Shown here piece after piece: positions 27,281 to 35,670 of a DNA stretch of 61,979 nucleotides. The stretch's first letter is position 1, and every line of letters starts with the position of its first letter. Source of the stretch: Pseudomonas helleri (GTDB taxonomy: Bacteria > Pseudomonadota > Gammaproteobacteria > Pseudomonadales > Pseudomonadaceae); the NCBI RefSeq assembly GCF_001043025.1, contig NZ_JYLD01000023.1, positions 1 through 61,979 of the forward strand. The letters are read 5' to 3'. The position numbers were made by a program, and so were the translations under genes. Below the pieces are notes generated by a model, which was not told the DNA's origin, did no database searches, and saw nothing but the letters and a program-made list of their open reading frames with translations.

Positions 27281-28189
27281 ATGAATCTCGAAAGTAAATG
27301 GCTGGAGGACTTCAGTGCCCTAGCCGCCACTCGCAGTTTTTCTCAGGCGGCAGAGCGCCGCTTTGTGACTCAGCCAGCCTTCAGCCGACGTATTCGCAGC
27401 CTCGAAGCGGCCCTGGGGCTGACCTTGGTGAATCGTTCCCGCACCCCGGTGGAGTTGACTGCGGCCGGTCAGCTGTTTTTGGTCACGGCGCGCACGGTGG
27501 TCGAGCAGCTTGGCGAGGTGTTGCGCCACTTGCATCACCTTGAAGGCGGGCAGGGCGAGGTCATGCAAGTAGCGGCTGCGCACTCTCTGGCGCTGGGGTT
27601 TTTCCCTCGCTGGATCGCTCAATTGCGCAACGAAGGGTTGAACATCGCCACGCGGCTGGTTGCGACTAACGTCGGAGACGCGGTGCATGCTTTGCGCGAA
27701 GGCGGCTGCGATTTGATGCTGGCTTTTTACGATCCGGACGCTGCGTTGCAGATGGATCCGGAGATTTTTCCGTCGCTGCACTTGGGCAACACCGAAATGC
27801 TGCCCGTGTGCGCTGCCGATGCTGACGGCAAGCCGCTGTTTGATCTGGAAGGTGAAGGCAGCGTGCCGTTGCTGGCGTACAGCGCCGGGGCGTTTCTTGG
27901 GCGCTCGGTCAACTTGCTGCTGCGCCAGCGTGCCCTGCGATTTACCACTATTTATGAAACCGCGATGGCGGACAGCCTCAAGAGCATGGCGCTGGAAGGT
28001 CTGGGTATCGCCTGGGTTCCGCGTTTAAGTGTGCGGGCAGAGCTTGAGCGGGGCGAACTGGTGATCTGTGGCGGCCCGCAATGGCACGTGCCGCTCGAGA
28101 TTCGCCTGTATCGCTGCGCGTTGGTGCGCAAGGCGAACGTGCGATTGTTGTGGCGCAAGCTGGAAGGCGGGGCGTCATCGACCCCTTAA
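27281..28189 (+). CDS. LysR-type regulator, HypT/YjiE-like
   Basis: 302 aa. The N-terminus MNLESKWLEDFSALAATRSF and the helix-turn-helix (SQAAERRFVTQPAFSRRIR) resemble HypT (YjiE/QseD), the hypochlorite-responsive regulator of E. coli. The substrate-binding domain includes QVAAAHSLALGFFPRW and LEGLGIAWVPRLSV. The ATG at 27281 has a strong GGGAGGA site. Divergent from aspA, so control of aspartase is as likely as an oxidant response. The cysteine/methionine chemistry of HypT cannot be judged here. Confidence 0.85.
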   Translation: MNLESKWLEDFSALAATRSFSQAAERRFVTQPAFSRRIRSLEAALGLTLVNRSRTPVELTAAGQLFLVTARTVVEQLGEVLRHLHHLEGGQGEVMQVAAAHSLALGFFPRWIAQLRNEGLNIATRLVATNVGDAVHALREGGCDLMLAFYDPDAALQMDPEIFPSLHLGNTEMLPVCAADADGKPLFDLEGEGSVPLLAYSAGAFLGRSVNLLLRQRALRFTTIYETAMADSLKSMALEGLGIAWVPRLSVRAELERGELVICGGPQWHVPLEIRLYRCALVRKANVRLLWRKLEGGASSTP

Positions 28190-28239
28190 GTGAAGGCCGG
28201 GCGTGATGGCCTTCACTCAAAGATTTTCAGCAACTGTTG

Positions 28240-28836
28240 TCAGTCGAGCTGGCTGACATAGTTGCGGATATTTCCACGGTTCTCATCGCTGTAGCGAAAC
28301 CGTGCGCAGGTACCCTCTTTACGCTCCGTTGCCATGAATGTTGCACACCCGTGGGGGCTAAATTGTTCGGGGTCCACATAGTAAGAGGTCGCCGCGTGGG
28401 TTGCGCCGAAACAGTGGCCTATTTCATGAGCCACGACAGTGCGGCCCAAGGTAGTGGCGAAAGCGATGTTGGATTCCTGCAAGGCCAAGCCTTCGACCCC
28501 CTGGGCAGGGGATAAGTAGCCATCAATCAGTATCAGGTATATATCAGTGGCTTTGGCTGTTCGTTGCTGCGCAACCCTGTACGCATCAACGGCGTGATTG
28601 ATGTCCGCTGAAATCAACCCTATATAGTCGTCTAAATTTGGGTATCGGGTTGCATATGACAGGTAGTCAAAGTCTGTCATGCCTGGCGTGTCGTAGATAA
28701 ATTCAACGTTGACTGGGCGCTTTGTTATGTCTGAAAGTTCAGGCGTGAAGTGAGTAAAAAACATGCCTTTCAGATGTTCTTCATTTTTTAACATGACAGT
28801 GTCATGGACAAAGGTATAAATATTAATCGGGAGCAT
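28240..28836 (-). CDS. metzincin-like zinc metalloprotease (paralogue 2)
   Basis: 198 aa. The extended zinc-binding motif HEIGHCFGATH (137-147) is the HExxHxxGxxH metzincin consensus, and a candidate Met-turn follows at CATFM (164-168). Cys164 and Cys177 could pair. The N-terminus INIYTFVHD is shared with the upstream paralogue (ITLYIFVHD). There is no signal peptide or membrane helix, so either cytoplasmic or exported by another route. Second gene of a two-gene reverse-strand operon (40-bp gap). The ribosome site is weak. The substrate is unknown. Confidence 0.72.
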   Translation of the reverse strand: MLPINIYTFVHDTVMLKNEEHLKGMFFTHFTPELSDITKRPVNVEFIYDTPGMTDFDYLSYATRYPNLDDYIGLISADINHAVDAYRVAQQRTAKATDIYLILIDGYLSPAQGVEGLALQESNIAFATTLGRTVVAHEIGHCFGATHAATSYYVDPEQFSPHGCATFMATERKEGTCARFRYSDENRGNIRNYVSQLD

Positions 28837-28876
28837 GGCTGATTACACCGTTCAGTAAAGATCAGAGACTTATGAG

Positions 28877-29431
28877 TTAAGGGGCATCGCTCAGGAAGGC
28901 TTTGATGCGCTCTCTGTTTTTTGGCGTATAGCGATAACAGTTGCCTCGGACATTGGATATGTCTTGATACATGTACGTCTCACATTCACCGCCCCACGCA
29001 TTCCAGCCCAATTCGGCATCTTCATGGGTTGCGTTGAAACTGTGACCGACCTCATGGGCAATCACTTGATAGGACTGGGCGCTGGCAATGACGGCAGGTT
29101 TGCCGGGGTAGGCGCACCCCAGGGTCGTGGCGTTGATCGGGTCTTTGGTGACTAAAATATAGCGCTCGGTTTTGCCCCACTCCAAACCCTTGTCGTTTTT
29201 GTAGCCGGCGGCGGCTTTTTGCCAACTCCATAAAATGTCATCTACGTTTTCGCCCTTGTAGTTATGGTCTGTCAGACCCTGTACATGACGTACTTCATTA
29301 AAGGCAAAGGACCTGCCGGTAATAAAAGATATTTCTTCGGTGAATTCTTTGAAATAGCCCCGGCCCAGCGTGTGGGCGATGCTGCCAGGGACATCATCGT
29401 GAACAAAGATATAAAGCGTAATCGGTTTCAT
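28877..29431 (-). CDS. metzincin-like zinc metalloprotease (paralogue 1)
   Basis: 184 aa. Motif HEVGHSFNATH (126-136), the metzincin pattern with Asn in place of the usual Gly, which is tolerated in some families. A Met-turn candidate CETYM (150-154) and a later Cys165 match the layout of the next gene, so the two are tandem duplicates that have diverged widely. No signal peptide. Start at 29431 (MKPITLYIFVHDD) has an AAGGA site; a longer frame upstream is not needed. Base composition is lower in GC than the flanking housekeeping genes. Confidence 0.72.
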   Translation of the reverse strand: MKPITLYIFVHDDVPGSIAHTLGRGYFKEFTEEISFITGRSFAFNEVRHVQGLTDHNYKGENVDDILWSWQKAAAGYKNDKGLEWGKTERYILVTKDPINATTLGCAYPGKPAVIASAQSYQVIAHEVGHSFNATHEDAELGWNAWGGECETYMYQDISNVRGNCYRYTPKNRERIKAFLSDAP

Positions 29432-29609
29432 GTTAATCATCCTTAATTGTGGCGCTGACACATTATTGAGTGTTGTGAGCGCCGCCTGCAGTCCTTGCAG
29501 GTAGTTGGTTATTTGGGTGCTGCATAAAGAGTTAAGCGGTTATTGCGTGAGTGTGTTAGGCGTCTAATTCGATGCGGCAAGTAGTCAATATCACCTCAGA
29601 TCGTAAGTC

Positions 29610-29644
29610 TGACAGCAGGAGGCAACATGCCTCCAATGCTGTCA
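29610..29644 (+). repeat. free-standing strong hairpin upstream of purE
   Basis: TGACAGCA-GGAGGC-loop-GCCTCC-AA-TGCTGTCA, a 14-bp stem with a two-base bulge, followed by ATTATT. No plus-strand gene ends here. The 29462-29865 stretch holds this hairpin, the metzincin promoter side and the purE leader. Confidence 0.6.
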
Positions 29645-29742
29645 ATTATTGACCTGCTGGTCAGTAAAACCAGTCGTTTCGGGGTTTGATTTGCCTGCAG
29701 ACAGATGGTCGCCAAAGGTGCTTTCAAATGGCCTCTTTGGGG

Positions 29743-29748
29743 TATACT
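29743..29748 (+). promoter_or_regulatory. purE promoter -10
   Basis: TATACT; the -35 region 17 bp upstream is poor. A start near 29755 would give a 5' leader of about 110 nt that contains a terminator hairpin. Confidence 0.5.
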
Positions 29749-29787
29749 GCGCGGCCTTCGGCTGGCATGACCGGCCTTAATTTCTAT

Positions 29788-29828
29788 AACAAGCCACGTC
29801 GGATCCTCCACGTGGCTTGTTGTTTTTT
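29788..29828 (+). terminator. leader terminator/attenuator of purE, or end of a small RNA
   Basis: A perfect 12-bp stem (AACAAGCCACGT and complement) with a 10-base loop containing TCCTCC, then GTTTTTT. It lies 37 bp before the purE ATG, downstream of the only promoter seen. Confidence 0.8.
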
Positions 29829-29865
29829 GACGCGCCTGCGGGCGCCCAAGAGAAGAGGCGCGACG

Positions 29866-30357
29866 ATGAGTGCACTGGTAGGCGTGATCATGGGCTCCAA
29901 GTCCGATTGGTCCACCCTCAGCCACACCGCCGATATGCTGGAAAAACTCGGTATCCCTTACGAAGTTAAAGTGGTCTCTGCCCACCGGACTCCGGATTTG
30001 CTGTTCCAGTATGCCGAAGAGGCCGAAGGCCGCGGGATCGAGGTCATTATTGCCGGAGCCGGTGGCGCAGCCCACTTGCCTGGCATGTGTGCCGCTAAAA
30101 CCCATTTGCCTGTACTGGGTGTGCCGGTGCAATCGTCGATGCTGTCGGGTGTCGACTCGCTGCTGTCGATCGTGCAAATGCCGGCTGGCATTCCGGTCGC
30201 TACTCTGGCCATCGGCAAAGCTGGCGCGATCAACGCCGCGCTGTTGTCGGCGAGCATTCTGGGCGCCAAGCACCCGCAGTTCCATACCGTATTGAAAGCA
30301 TTCCGTGCAGAGCAGACTGACAGCGTGCTGGACAATCCAGACCCGCGCCTGGCCTGA
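29866..30357 (+). CDS. purE: N5-carboxyaminoimidazole ribonucleotide mutase
   Basis: 163 aa. Converts N5-CAIR to CAIR in de novo purine synthesis, cytoplasmic octamer. MGSKSDWSTL (about 9-18), VSAHRTPDLL (about 41-50) and AGAGGAAHLPGM are the class I PurE signatures, including the catalytic histidine region. The start at 29866 has an AAGAGG site; the long upstream frame runs through the leader hairpin and is not coding. Followed after 11 bases by purK. Confidence 0.95.
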   Translation: MSALVGVIMGSKSDWSTLSHTADMLEKLGIPYEVKVVSAHRTPDLLFQYAEEAEGRGIEVIIAGAGGAAHLPGMCAAKTHLPVLGVPVQSSMLSGVDSLLSIVQMPAGIPVATLAIGKAGAINAALLSASILGAKHPQFHTVLKAFRAEQTDSVLDNPDPRLA

Positions 30358-30368
30358 GGTTTTTGACG

Positions 30369-31454
30369 ATGAAAATCGGTGTAATCGGTGGCGGCCAACT
30401 CGGTCGCATGCTGGCCCTGGCGGGGACTCCGCTGGGCATGAACTTCGCCTTCCTGGACCCGGCACCTGATGCCTGTGCTGCTGCCTTGGGCGAGCACATT
30501 CGTGCGGACTACGGCGATCAGGATCATCTGCGCCAGTTGGCTGACCAGGTTGATCTGGTGACGTTTGAGTTTGAAAGCGTCCCGGCTGAAACCGTGGCAT
30601 TCCTGTCGCAATTCGTTCCGGTTTACCCGAGTGCCGATGCCCTGCGCATTGCCCGTGACCGCTGGTTCGAAAAGAGCATGTTCAAGGACTTGGGCATTCC
30701 GACGCCTGCGTTCGCTGACATCCAGTCCCAGGCGGATCTGGACGCGGCGGTGGCCAGCATCGGTCTGCCTGCGGTGCTCAAAACCCGCACCCTGGGTTAT
30801 GACGGCAAAGGTCAGAAAGTGCTGCGCACTGCGGCTGATGTTGAAGGGACGTTTGCTGAGCTGGGCAGTGTTGCCTGCCTGCTGGAAGGCTTTGTGCCGT
30901 TTACCGGTGAAGTGTCGCTGATCGCCGTGCGCGGTCGTGATGGCGAAACCCGGTTTTACCCGCTGGTGCACAACACCCACGACAGCGGCATTCTCAAGTT
31001 GTCGGTAGCGAGCACGGATCATCCGCTGCAAGCCTTGGCCGAAGACTATTCCAGCCGCGTGCTCAAGCACTTGGATTACGTGGGCGTGATGGCTTTCGAG
31101 TTCTTTGAAGTCGACGGTGGCCTCAAGGCCAACGAAATTGCCCCGCGTGTGCACAACTCCGGCCACTGGACCACCGAAGGCGCCGAGTGCAGCCAGTTCG
31201 AAAACCATCTGCGCGCCATCGCTGGCCTGCCGCTGGGTTCGACGGCCAAGGTGGGCGAGAGCGCCATGCTCAACTTCATCGGCCGCGTGCCACCGGTTGA
31301 GCAGGTGATCGCGATTGCCGACTGCCATTTGCATCATTACGGCAAAGCCTTCAAGGCCGGCCGCAAGGTGGGCCATGCCAACCTGCGCTGCGCCGACATG
31401 GCCACCCTGAACGCGCAAATCCAGCGCGTTGAGGCGTTGATCGACGAGGCATAA
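30369..31454 (+). CDS. purK: N5-carboxyaminoimidazole ribonucleotide synthase
   Basis: 361 aa. ATP-grasp enzyme making N5-CAIR from AIR, bicarbonate and ATP. MKIGVIGGGQLGRMLALAG at the start, KTRTLGYDGKGQKVL (about 139-153) as the ATP-binding loop, and EIAPRVHNSGHWT (about 256-268). The ATG at 30369 is used, with GAGG upstream; a TTG two codons earlier is the alternative. Operon with purE. Confidence 0.95.
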   Translation: MKIGVIGGGQLGRMLALAGTPLGMNFAFLDPAPDACAAALGEHIRADYGDQDHLRQLADQVDLVTFEFESVPAETVAFLSQFVPVYPSADALRIARDRWFEKSMFKDLGIPTPAFADIQSQADLDAAVASIGLPAVLKTRTLGYDGKGQKVLRTAADVEGTFAELGSVACLLEGFVPFTGEVSLIAVRGRDGETRFYPLVHNTHDSGILKLSVASTDHPLQALAEDYSSRVLKHLDYVGVMAFEFFEVDGGLKANEIAPRVHNSGHWTTEGAECSQFENHLRAIAGLPLGSTAKVGESAMLNFIGRVPPVEQVIAIADCHLHHYGKAFKAGRKVGHANLRCADMATLNAQIQRVEALIDEA

Positions 31455-31558
31455 GCCTGCAGTCGACGGAACCATTGAGGTGCCGCTGCTCTCTGATGGC
31501 GTGAAACCAAAGTGCTGACTAGGCTTTGGTTAACGCCATCTAATGAGAGGACGCGTGC

Positions 31559-31807
31559 ATGGGCATCATCGGAACCATTTTTATCGGCTTGATCGTTGGC
31601 CTGCTGGCTCGTTTCCTGAAACCGGGTGACGACAGCATGGGCTGGATCATGACCATCATTCTGGGTATCGCGGGCTCTTTGGCGGCGACCTATGGTGGGC
31701 AAGCGTTGGGTATCTACCATGCTGGCGAAGGTGCTGGCTTTATTGGTGCGGTCATTGGCGCCATTATTCTGCTGGTCATTTACGGCATGGTGAAGAAAAA
31801 GAGCTGA
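31559..31807 (+). CDS. GlsB/YeaQ/YmgE family small membrane protein
   Basis: 82 aa, three hydrophobic, glycine-rich helices: MGIIGTIFIGLIVGLLARFL, GWIMTIILGIAGSLAATYGG and GFIGAVIGAIILLVIYGMV, ending in KKKS. This is the transglycosylase-associated-protein family, linked to stress responses but without known activity. Strong ribosome site (GAGAGGA). A hairpin at 31818-31846 follows without a T run. Confidence 0.9.
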   Translation: MGIIGTIFIGLIVGLLARFLKPGDDSMGWIMTIILGIAGSLAATYGGQALGIYHAGEGAGFIGAVIGAIILLVIYGMVKKKS

Positions 31808-31887
31808 TCGCGTGCGGCCCTCTCTGCGCTGATCGCAGAGAGGGCTAGAATGCGCGACGTATTCACTTCTCTTTGATTGAGCTCTTC

Positions 31888-32424
31888 ATGCGCCGCCTTC
31901 TACTGACCTTTCTTTTGCTGGGCTGCGGCCTGGTACACGCGGCAGAACTGCCCGAAACCGACTGGCTGGACTTGATGCCCAAGTCGGATCAAAAAGCCCT
32001 CGAAGCCATGCCTGAAATCGACCACAACTCGCCTGAAGCTCAGGGGACGTTTACCGATAAGGGTGGCTTGAAGCAAAGCAAAGGCCTGCCGGCCGTGATG
32101 TATTCCAACAAAACAGTCGCCAGCATGAACGGCAAAACTATCCGCTTGGGCGGTTACCCTGTGCCGTTGGAAACCGACGCCAAGGGTCGCAGCACGCTGT
32201 TTTTCCTGGTGCCTTACCCGGGAGCTTGCATCCATGTGCCACCGCCGCCGCCCAACCAATTGGTGCTGGTGCGCTATCCAAAAGGCTTGAAGCTGGACGA
32301 CATCTACACGCCGCTGTGGGTGATGGGCACGCTGAAAGTCGAGAAGGTCAGCAATGACCTGGCAGATGCGGCTTATGCACTGGATGCCAGCAAAGTGCGG
32401 GTGGTGGTTGAGGCGGATTTGTAA
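31888..32424 (+). CDS. DUF3299 periplasmic protein
   Basis: 178 aa. The signal peptide MRRLLLTFLLLGCGLVHA is probably cleaved before AELPETDW. The DUF3299 core follows: GYPVPLETDAKGRSTLFFLVPYPGACIHVPPPPPNQLVLV, with a conserved cysteine and polyproline run. Such proteins are often found near ABC-type export systems, but here the gene stands alone. Function unknown. The ATG at 31888 starts the signal peptide; a TTG five codons upstream is not needed. Confidence 0.85.
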   Translation: MRRLLLTFLLLGCGLVHAAELPETDWLDLMPKSDQKALEAMPEIDHNSPEAQGTFTDKGGLKQSKGLPAVMYSNKTVASMNGKTIRLGGYPVPLETDAKGRSTLFFLVPYPGACIHVPPPPPNQLVLVRYPKGLKLDDIYTPLWVMGTLKVEKVSNDLADAAYALDASKVRVVVEADL

Positions 32425-32434
32425 ACGCTGACTT

Positions 32435-32500
32435 GTAGGAGCGAGCTTGCCTCGCGATCTTTTAAACGATCAAAAGATCGCGAGGCAAGCTCGCTCCTAC
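32435..32500. repeat. REP/REPIN, A type
   Basis: The most regular A copy: GTAGGAGCGAGCTTGCCTCG and its perfect inverse around an AT-rich centre, filling the gap between the convergent DUF3299 and mutarotase genes. Confidence 0.94.
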
Positions 32501-32503
32501 GGT

Positions 32504-33400
32504 TCAGGCCAGTTTTTGGCTGCTGATGCTCACACTCAAGGTGTGGCTCGCGCCTGGCGCCAGGGTGATGATGTCGTCCATGACGTTGGCGGTTTCGATG
32601 CACAGCATGCGTTGCCAGCCATCTAACGCCATGTCGCCGAGGGTGGCGGTTTTATCGATCCACGGGTTCCAGATCACGGCAGAGCGCGAACCTTGGCTGG
32701 TGAGCTGAATGCGGCGTTTCCAGTCGGCGTCGACAATGCTCAACTGTGGCGGTGTGTCCAGGTAGATACGGTCAGTCTCACCGGTAAAGGTCAAGTTGCC
32801 GATTTGTTGTACGCGCTTCCAGTCATCGAGGGTTTCGATGTACGTGAGCCCGTCAACGCCTTCGACATGAACGTTGCGTACGTCACTGACCGCGAAATAG
32901 CTGTGCAGCGCCTGGCTGATGCTCACCGGTGCGTCGCTGCGGTTGTGGCTGGTGAGGCTGACATGCAACTGGGTATCGAGACGGATGTTCAGGGTCAGTG
33001 CCACGTCATGGGGCCAACCGGGCAGGCCGCCTTCGACAGGTGGTAGGCCGAACTCAATGTGCAGGGCTTCGTCCGACACATTAATTCTCTGTAGCTTCCA
33101 TTCTCGGGTGCGCACCAGGCCGTGGGCCGTGGCGGGTTCTTCGCTGTGGCGCATGGCTTGAACGCTGTCCGGGTTGCGCGCCAAATTACCAAACCATGGC
33201 CAGCACACCGGCATGCCTGCACGGATGCCTTTTTCGTGTTTGAACTGGGCTTTATCGTTAAGCCAGACGATCGGTGGCTCATCGCCCACCTGATAGCTGA
33301 GCACCTGTGCGCCCTGTTTGGCGACCAGTAGCTGGGCTTGGCCATGCTGAATATGCCAGCACTCCAGTTCGTCCAGGGTGACAGACTCAATGTTGCACAT
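32504..33400 (-). CDS. D-hexose-6-phosphate mutarotase (YeaD-like)
   Basis: 298 aa, galactose-mutarotase fold. It interconverts the alpha and beta anomers of hexose 6-phosphates, feeding the glucose-6-phosphate pathways. Features: GIRAGMPVCWPWFGN near 57-72, AHGLVRTREWKL near 91-102 (His of the active site), and QALHSYFAVSD near 163-173. Follows the thioesterase gene by 24 bp on the same strand. The substrate is taken from the family. Confidence 0.88.
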   Translation of the reverse strand: MCNIESVTLDELECWHIQHGQAQLLVAKQGAQVLSYQVGDEPPIVWLNDKAQFKHEKGIRAGMPVCWPWFGNLARNPDSVQAMRHSEEPATAHGLVRTREWKLQRINVSDEALHIEFGLPPVEGGLPGWPHDVALTLNIRLDTQLHVSLTSHNRSDAPVSISQALHSYFAVSDVRNVHVEGVDGLTYIETLDDWKRVQQIGNLTFTGETDRIYLDTPPQLSIVDADWKRRIQLTSQGSRSAVIWNPWIDKTATLGDMALDGWQRMLCIETANVMDDIITLAPGASHTLSVSISSQKLA

Positions 33401-33424
33401 GGCAGGCTCTCTATACTGGGCGGG

Positions 33425-33826
33425 TTAGCGGCGTGGTGGAACAGAACGCGTGCGGCCGCTGCCATCAATGGCAACGAAGACAAACACGGCTTCGGTGACT
33501 TTGCGCCATTCGCTGGACAGCGGGTCGTCGCTCCAGACTTCAACCATCATCTGGATCGAGCTGCGGCCGATTTCCAGTGCCTGGGTATAGAACGACAACT
33601 GTGCGCCGACGGCTACAGGCACCAGAAACGCCATGCGATCAATCGCGACGGTGGCTACTCGGCCACCCGCAACCTTGCTGGCCATTGCGGTACCGGCCAG
33701 GTCCATTTGCGAGACCAGCCAGCCACCAAAAATATCGCCGAAACCATTGGTTTCGCGTGGCAAAGCGGTGATTTGCAAAGCGAGGTCGCCTTGCGGGATT
33801 GGATCTTCTTGTTCGAGCTCTATCAT
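33425..33826 (-). CDS. acyl-CoA thioesterase, YciA-like
   Basis: 133 aa, single hotdog domain: ALPRETNGFGDIFGGWLVSQMDLAGTAMA (Asn/Asp/Gly active region near 24-50) and VEVWSDDPLSSEWRKVTEAVFVFVAID. The compact YciA type hydrolyses a broad range of acyl-CoAs. Divergent from the MHS transporter. The 373-bp gap up to 34199 holds a hairpin (CGGGCGA-N4-TCGCCCG at 34040-34057) and no recognisable gene. Confidence 0.9.
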   Translation of the reverse strand: MIELEQEDPIPQGDLALQITALPRETNGFGDIFGGWLVSQMDLAGTAMASKVAGGRVATVAIDRMAFLVPVAVGAQLSFYTQALEIGRSSIQMMVEVWSDDPLSSEWRKVTEAVFVFVAIDGSGRTRSVPPRR

Positions 33827-34199
33827 GCCGAAGGGCCTCTGACCCGTGATTCATCATGTGTATTGCGGGTGAATAAGCGTCTAAAGAAAAACGATTCAGC
33901 CCGAACATACTACGTTCGTCACGTTCTTCATAAGCCGCGCCAAGGGAAACTCTGCGAAATCGGCTGGGGAGGGCCCAGCGGGCGCTTTCGCACAGCAACC
34001 CTGGTAGTTTCCGAATGTTTCATTCGGGCACGAGTATATCGGGCGATCGCTCGCCCGACGACCTTCCGGTTCTGCTTTTTCAAGCCGCTGTGCGTCTAGC
34101 TCTATGCTTTTGCAAACAATTTGTTATCTTTCAAGGCCTACCAAGCCTTGCCGGCATCGATGCAGCTTTAGCCGAACCTAATAAGAGAAGCCATACCTC

Positions 34200-35489
34200 A
34201 TGATCACTGAGCCTTCCAGTGCCGCACCCCCCTCGCGACCGTTGTCGCGTAATGACCTCAAAACCTTGTCGTTGTCCGCTCTGGGCGGTGCGCTGGAGTT
34301 TTACGATTTCATCATCTTTGTGTTCTTCGCCACGGTCGTCGGAAAGCTGTTTTTCCCGGCTGACATGCCCGAGTGGCTACGCCTGATGCAGACCTTTGGC
34401 ATTTTTGCCGCGGGTTACTTGGCGCGGCCGTTGGGTGGCATCGTCATGGCGCACTTCGGCGACCTGCTGGGGCGCAAAAAGATGTTCACCTTGAGCATTT
34501 TCATGATGGCCGTGCCGACCCTGATCATGGGGTTGCTGCCGACGTATGAGCAGATCGGCATGCTGGCGCCGATCCTGTTGCTGCTGATGCGGGTGATCCA
34601 GGGCGCGGCCATTGGTGGCGAAGTACCGGGGGCGTGGGTTTTTGTTTCGGAGCACGTGCCGGCGCGTCACGTTGGCTATGCCTGCGGCACCCTGACCTGC
34701 GGCTTGACGGCCGGTATTCTGCTGGGCTCGCTGGTGGCCACTGCCATCAACTCGATCTACACCCCGGCTGAAGTCTCGGACTTCGCCTGGCGAATTCCAT
34801 TCCTGTTGGGCGGTGTGTTTGGTTTGTTCGCGGTGTACCTGCGCCGCTGGCTGCACGAGACCCCGGTGTTTGCCGAGCTGCAACTGCGCAAGGCGCTGGC
34901 CGAAGAAGTACCGCTTAAAACGGTATTGCGTGACCACCGTGGCGCCATTGTGATTTCGATGCTGCTGACCTGGCTGCTGTCTGCCGGGATCATCGTGATC
35001 ATCTTGATGACCCCGACTGTGTTGCAAACCGTGTATGGCTTCCCGGCCACCACTTCATTACAAGCCAACAGCCTGGCCATTGTGTTCCTGAGCCTGGGAT
35101 GTATCGCCTCGGGTGCCCTGGCTGATCGCTTTGGCGCGGGCAAAGTTTTTGTAGTGGGCTGCGCTGCGCTGTTGATCACGTCGTGGACCTTCTATCACAG
35201 CCTGTTGCAGCACCCGGATTGGCTGTTCCCGCTGTATGCCTTGAGCGGTTTGTTTGTAGGCACCATCGGCGCGGTGCCGTATGTCATGGTTAAAGCCTTC
35301 CCGCCGGTCATCCGTTTCAGCGGTTTGTCGTTCTCGTACAACCTGGCCTACGCGATCTTCGGCGGCCTGACGCCCATGGCCGTGACCTTGTTGCTCAAGG
35401 AAAGCCCGATGGGCCCGGCGTATTACGTGGCGATTATTTCGTTGATGGGGCTGTGTGTGGGCGCTTATCTGTGGAAAAAGGGGCGCTGA
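34200..35489 (+). CDS. MFS transporter, metabolite:H+ symporter (MHS) type
   Basis: 429 aa, 12 predicted helices, inner membrane. MHS features: GGALEFYDFIIFVFFATVVGKLFF in helix 1, PLGGIVMAHFGDLLGRKKMF in the first cytoplasmic loop, and GGEVPGAWVFVSEHVPARHVGYACG. Relatives carry citrate, proline/betaine, shikimate or dicarboxylates with H+; the substrate is not resolved. Conserved neighbour of pstS in pseudomonads, here separated from it by the bacteriocin island. AAGAGAAG ribosome site. Confidence 0.9.
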   Translation: MITEPSSAAPPSRPLSRNDLKTLSLSALGGALEFYDFIIFVFFATVVGKLFFPADMPEWLRLMQTFGIFAAGYLARPLGGIVMAHFGDLLGRKKMFTLSIFMMAVPTLIMGLLPTYEQIGMLAPILLLLMRVIQGAAIGGEVPGAWVFVSEHVPARHVGYACGTLTCGLTAGILLGSLVATAINSIYTPAEVSDFAWRIPFLLGGVFGLFAVYLRRWLHETPVFAELQLRKALAEEVPLKTVLRDHRGAIVISMLLTWLLSAGIIVIILMTPTVLQTVYGFPATTSLQANSLAIVFLSLGCIASGALADRFGAGKVFVVGCAALLITSWTFYHSLLQHPDWLFPLYALSGLFVGTIGAVPYVMVKAFPPVIRFSGLSFSYNLAYAIFGGLTPMAVTLLLKESPMGPAYYVAIISLMGLCVGAYLWKKGR

Positions 35490-35499
35490 TAAATAGTTG

Positions 35500-35526
35500 A
35501 CGACTGCAGGGCAATCCTGCAGTCGT
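35500..35526 (+). terminator. hairpin after the MHS transporter
   Basis: ACGACTGCAGG and its inverted partner CCTGCAGTCGT around a 5-base loop, with only a delayed T-rich stretch. Marks the left edge of the island. Confidence 0.55.
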
Positions 35527-35670
35527 TGGTGTATTAAATTTTTGATAGCCATTAACTTCTTACACTTAACTGTTCGTATTCCTACATGTAAATAAGTATG
35601 GCTATATATATGTACTGCAAACGCTGATTATTAAACTGACACGCTGGCTCATACAGACAAGGAGTACTGT

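Noticed and set aside
29686..29865. N-terminal extension of PurE
   Set aside because: The open frame upstream runs through the leader hairpin and the promoter; PurE starts at the MSALVGVIMGS ATG with its own ribosome site.
35530..35670. LexA or PrtN box before the bacteriocin gene
   Set aside because: CTGT and ACAT/ACAG half-sites are present but with wrong spacing (10 instead of 8), and no ATTG-N-GT repeat was found. SOS control cannot be claimed.
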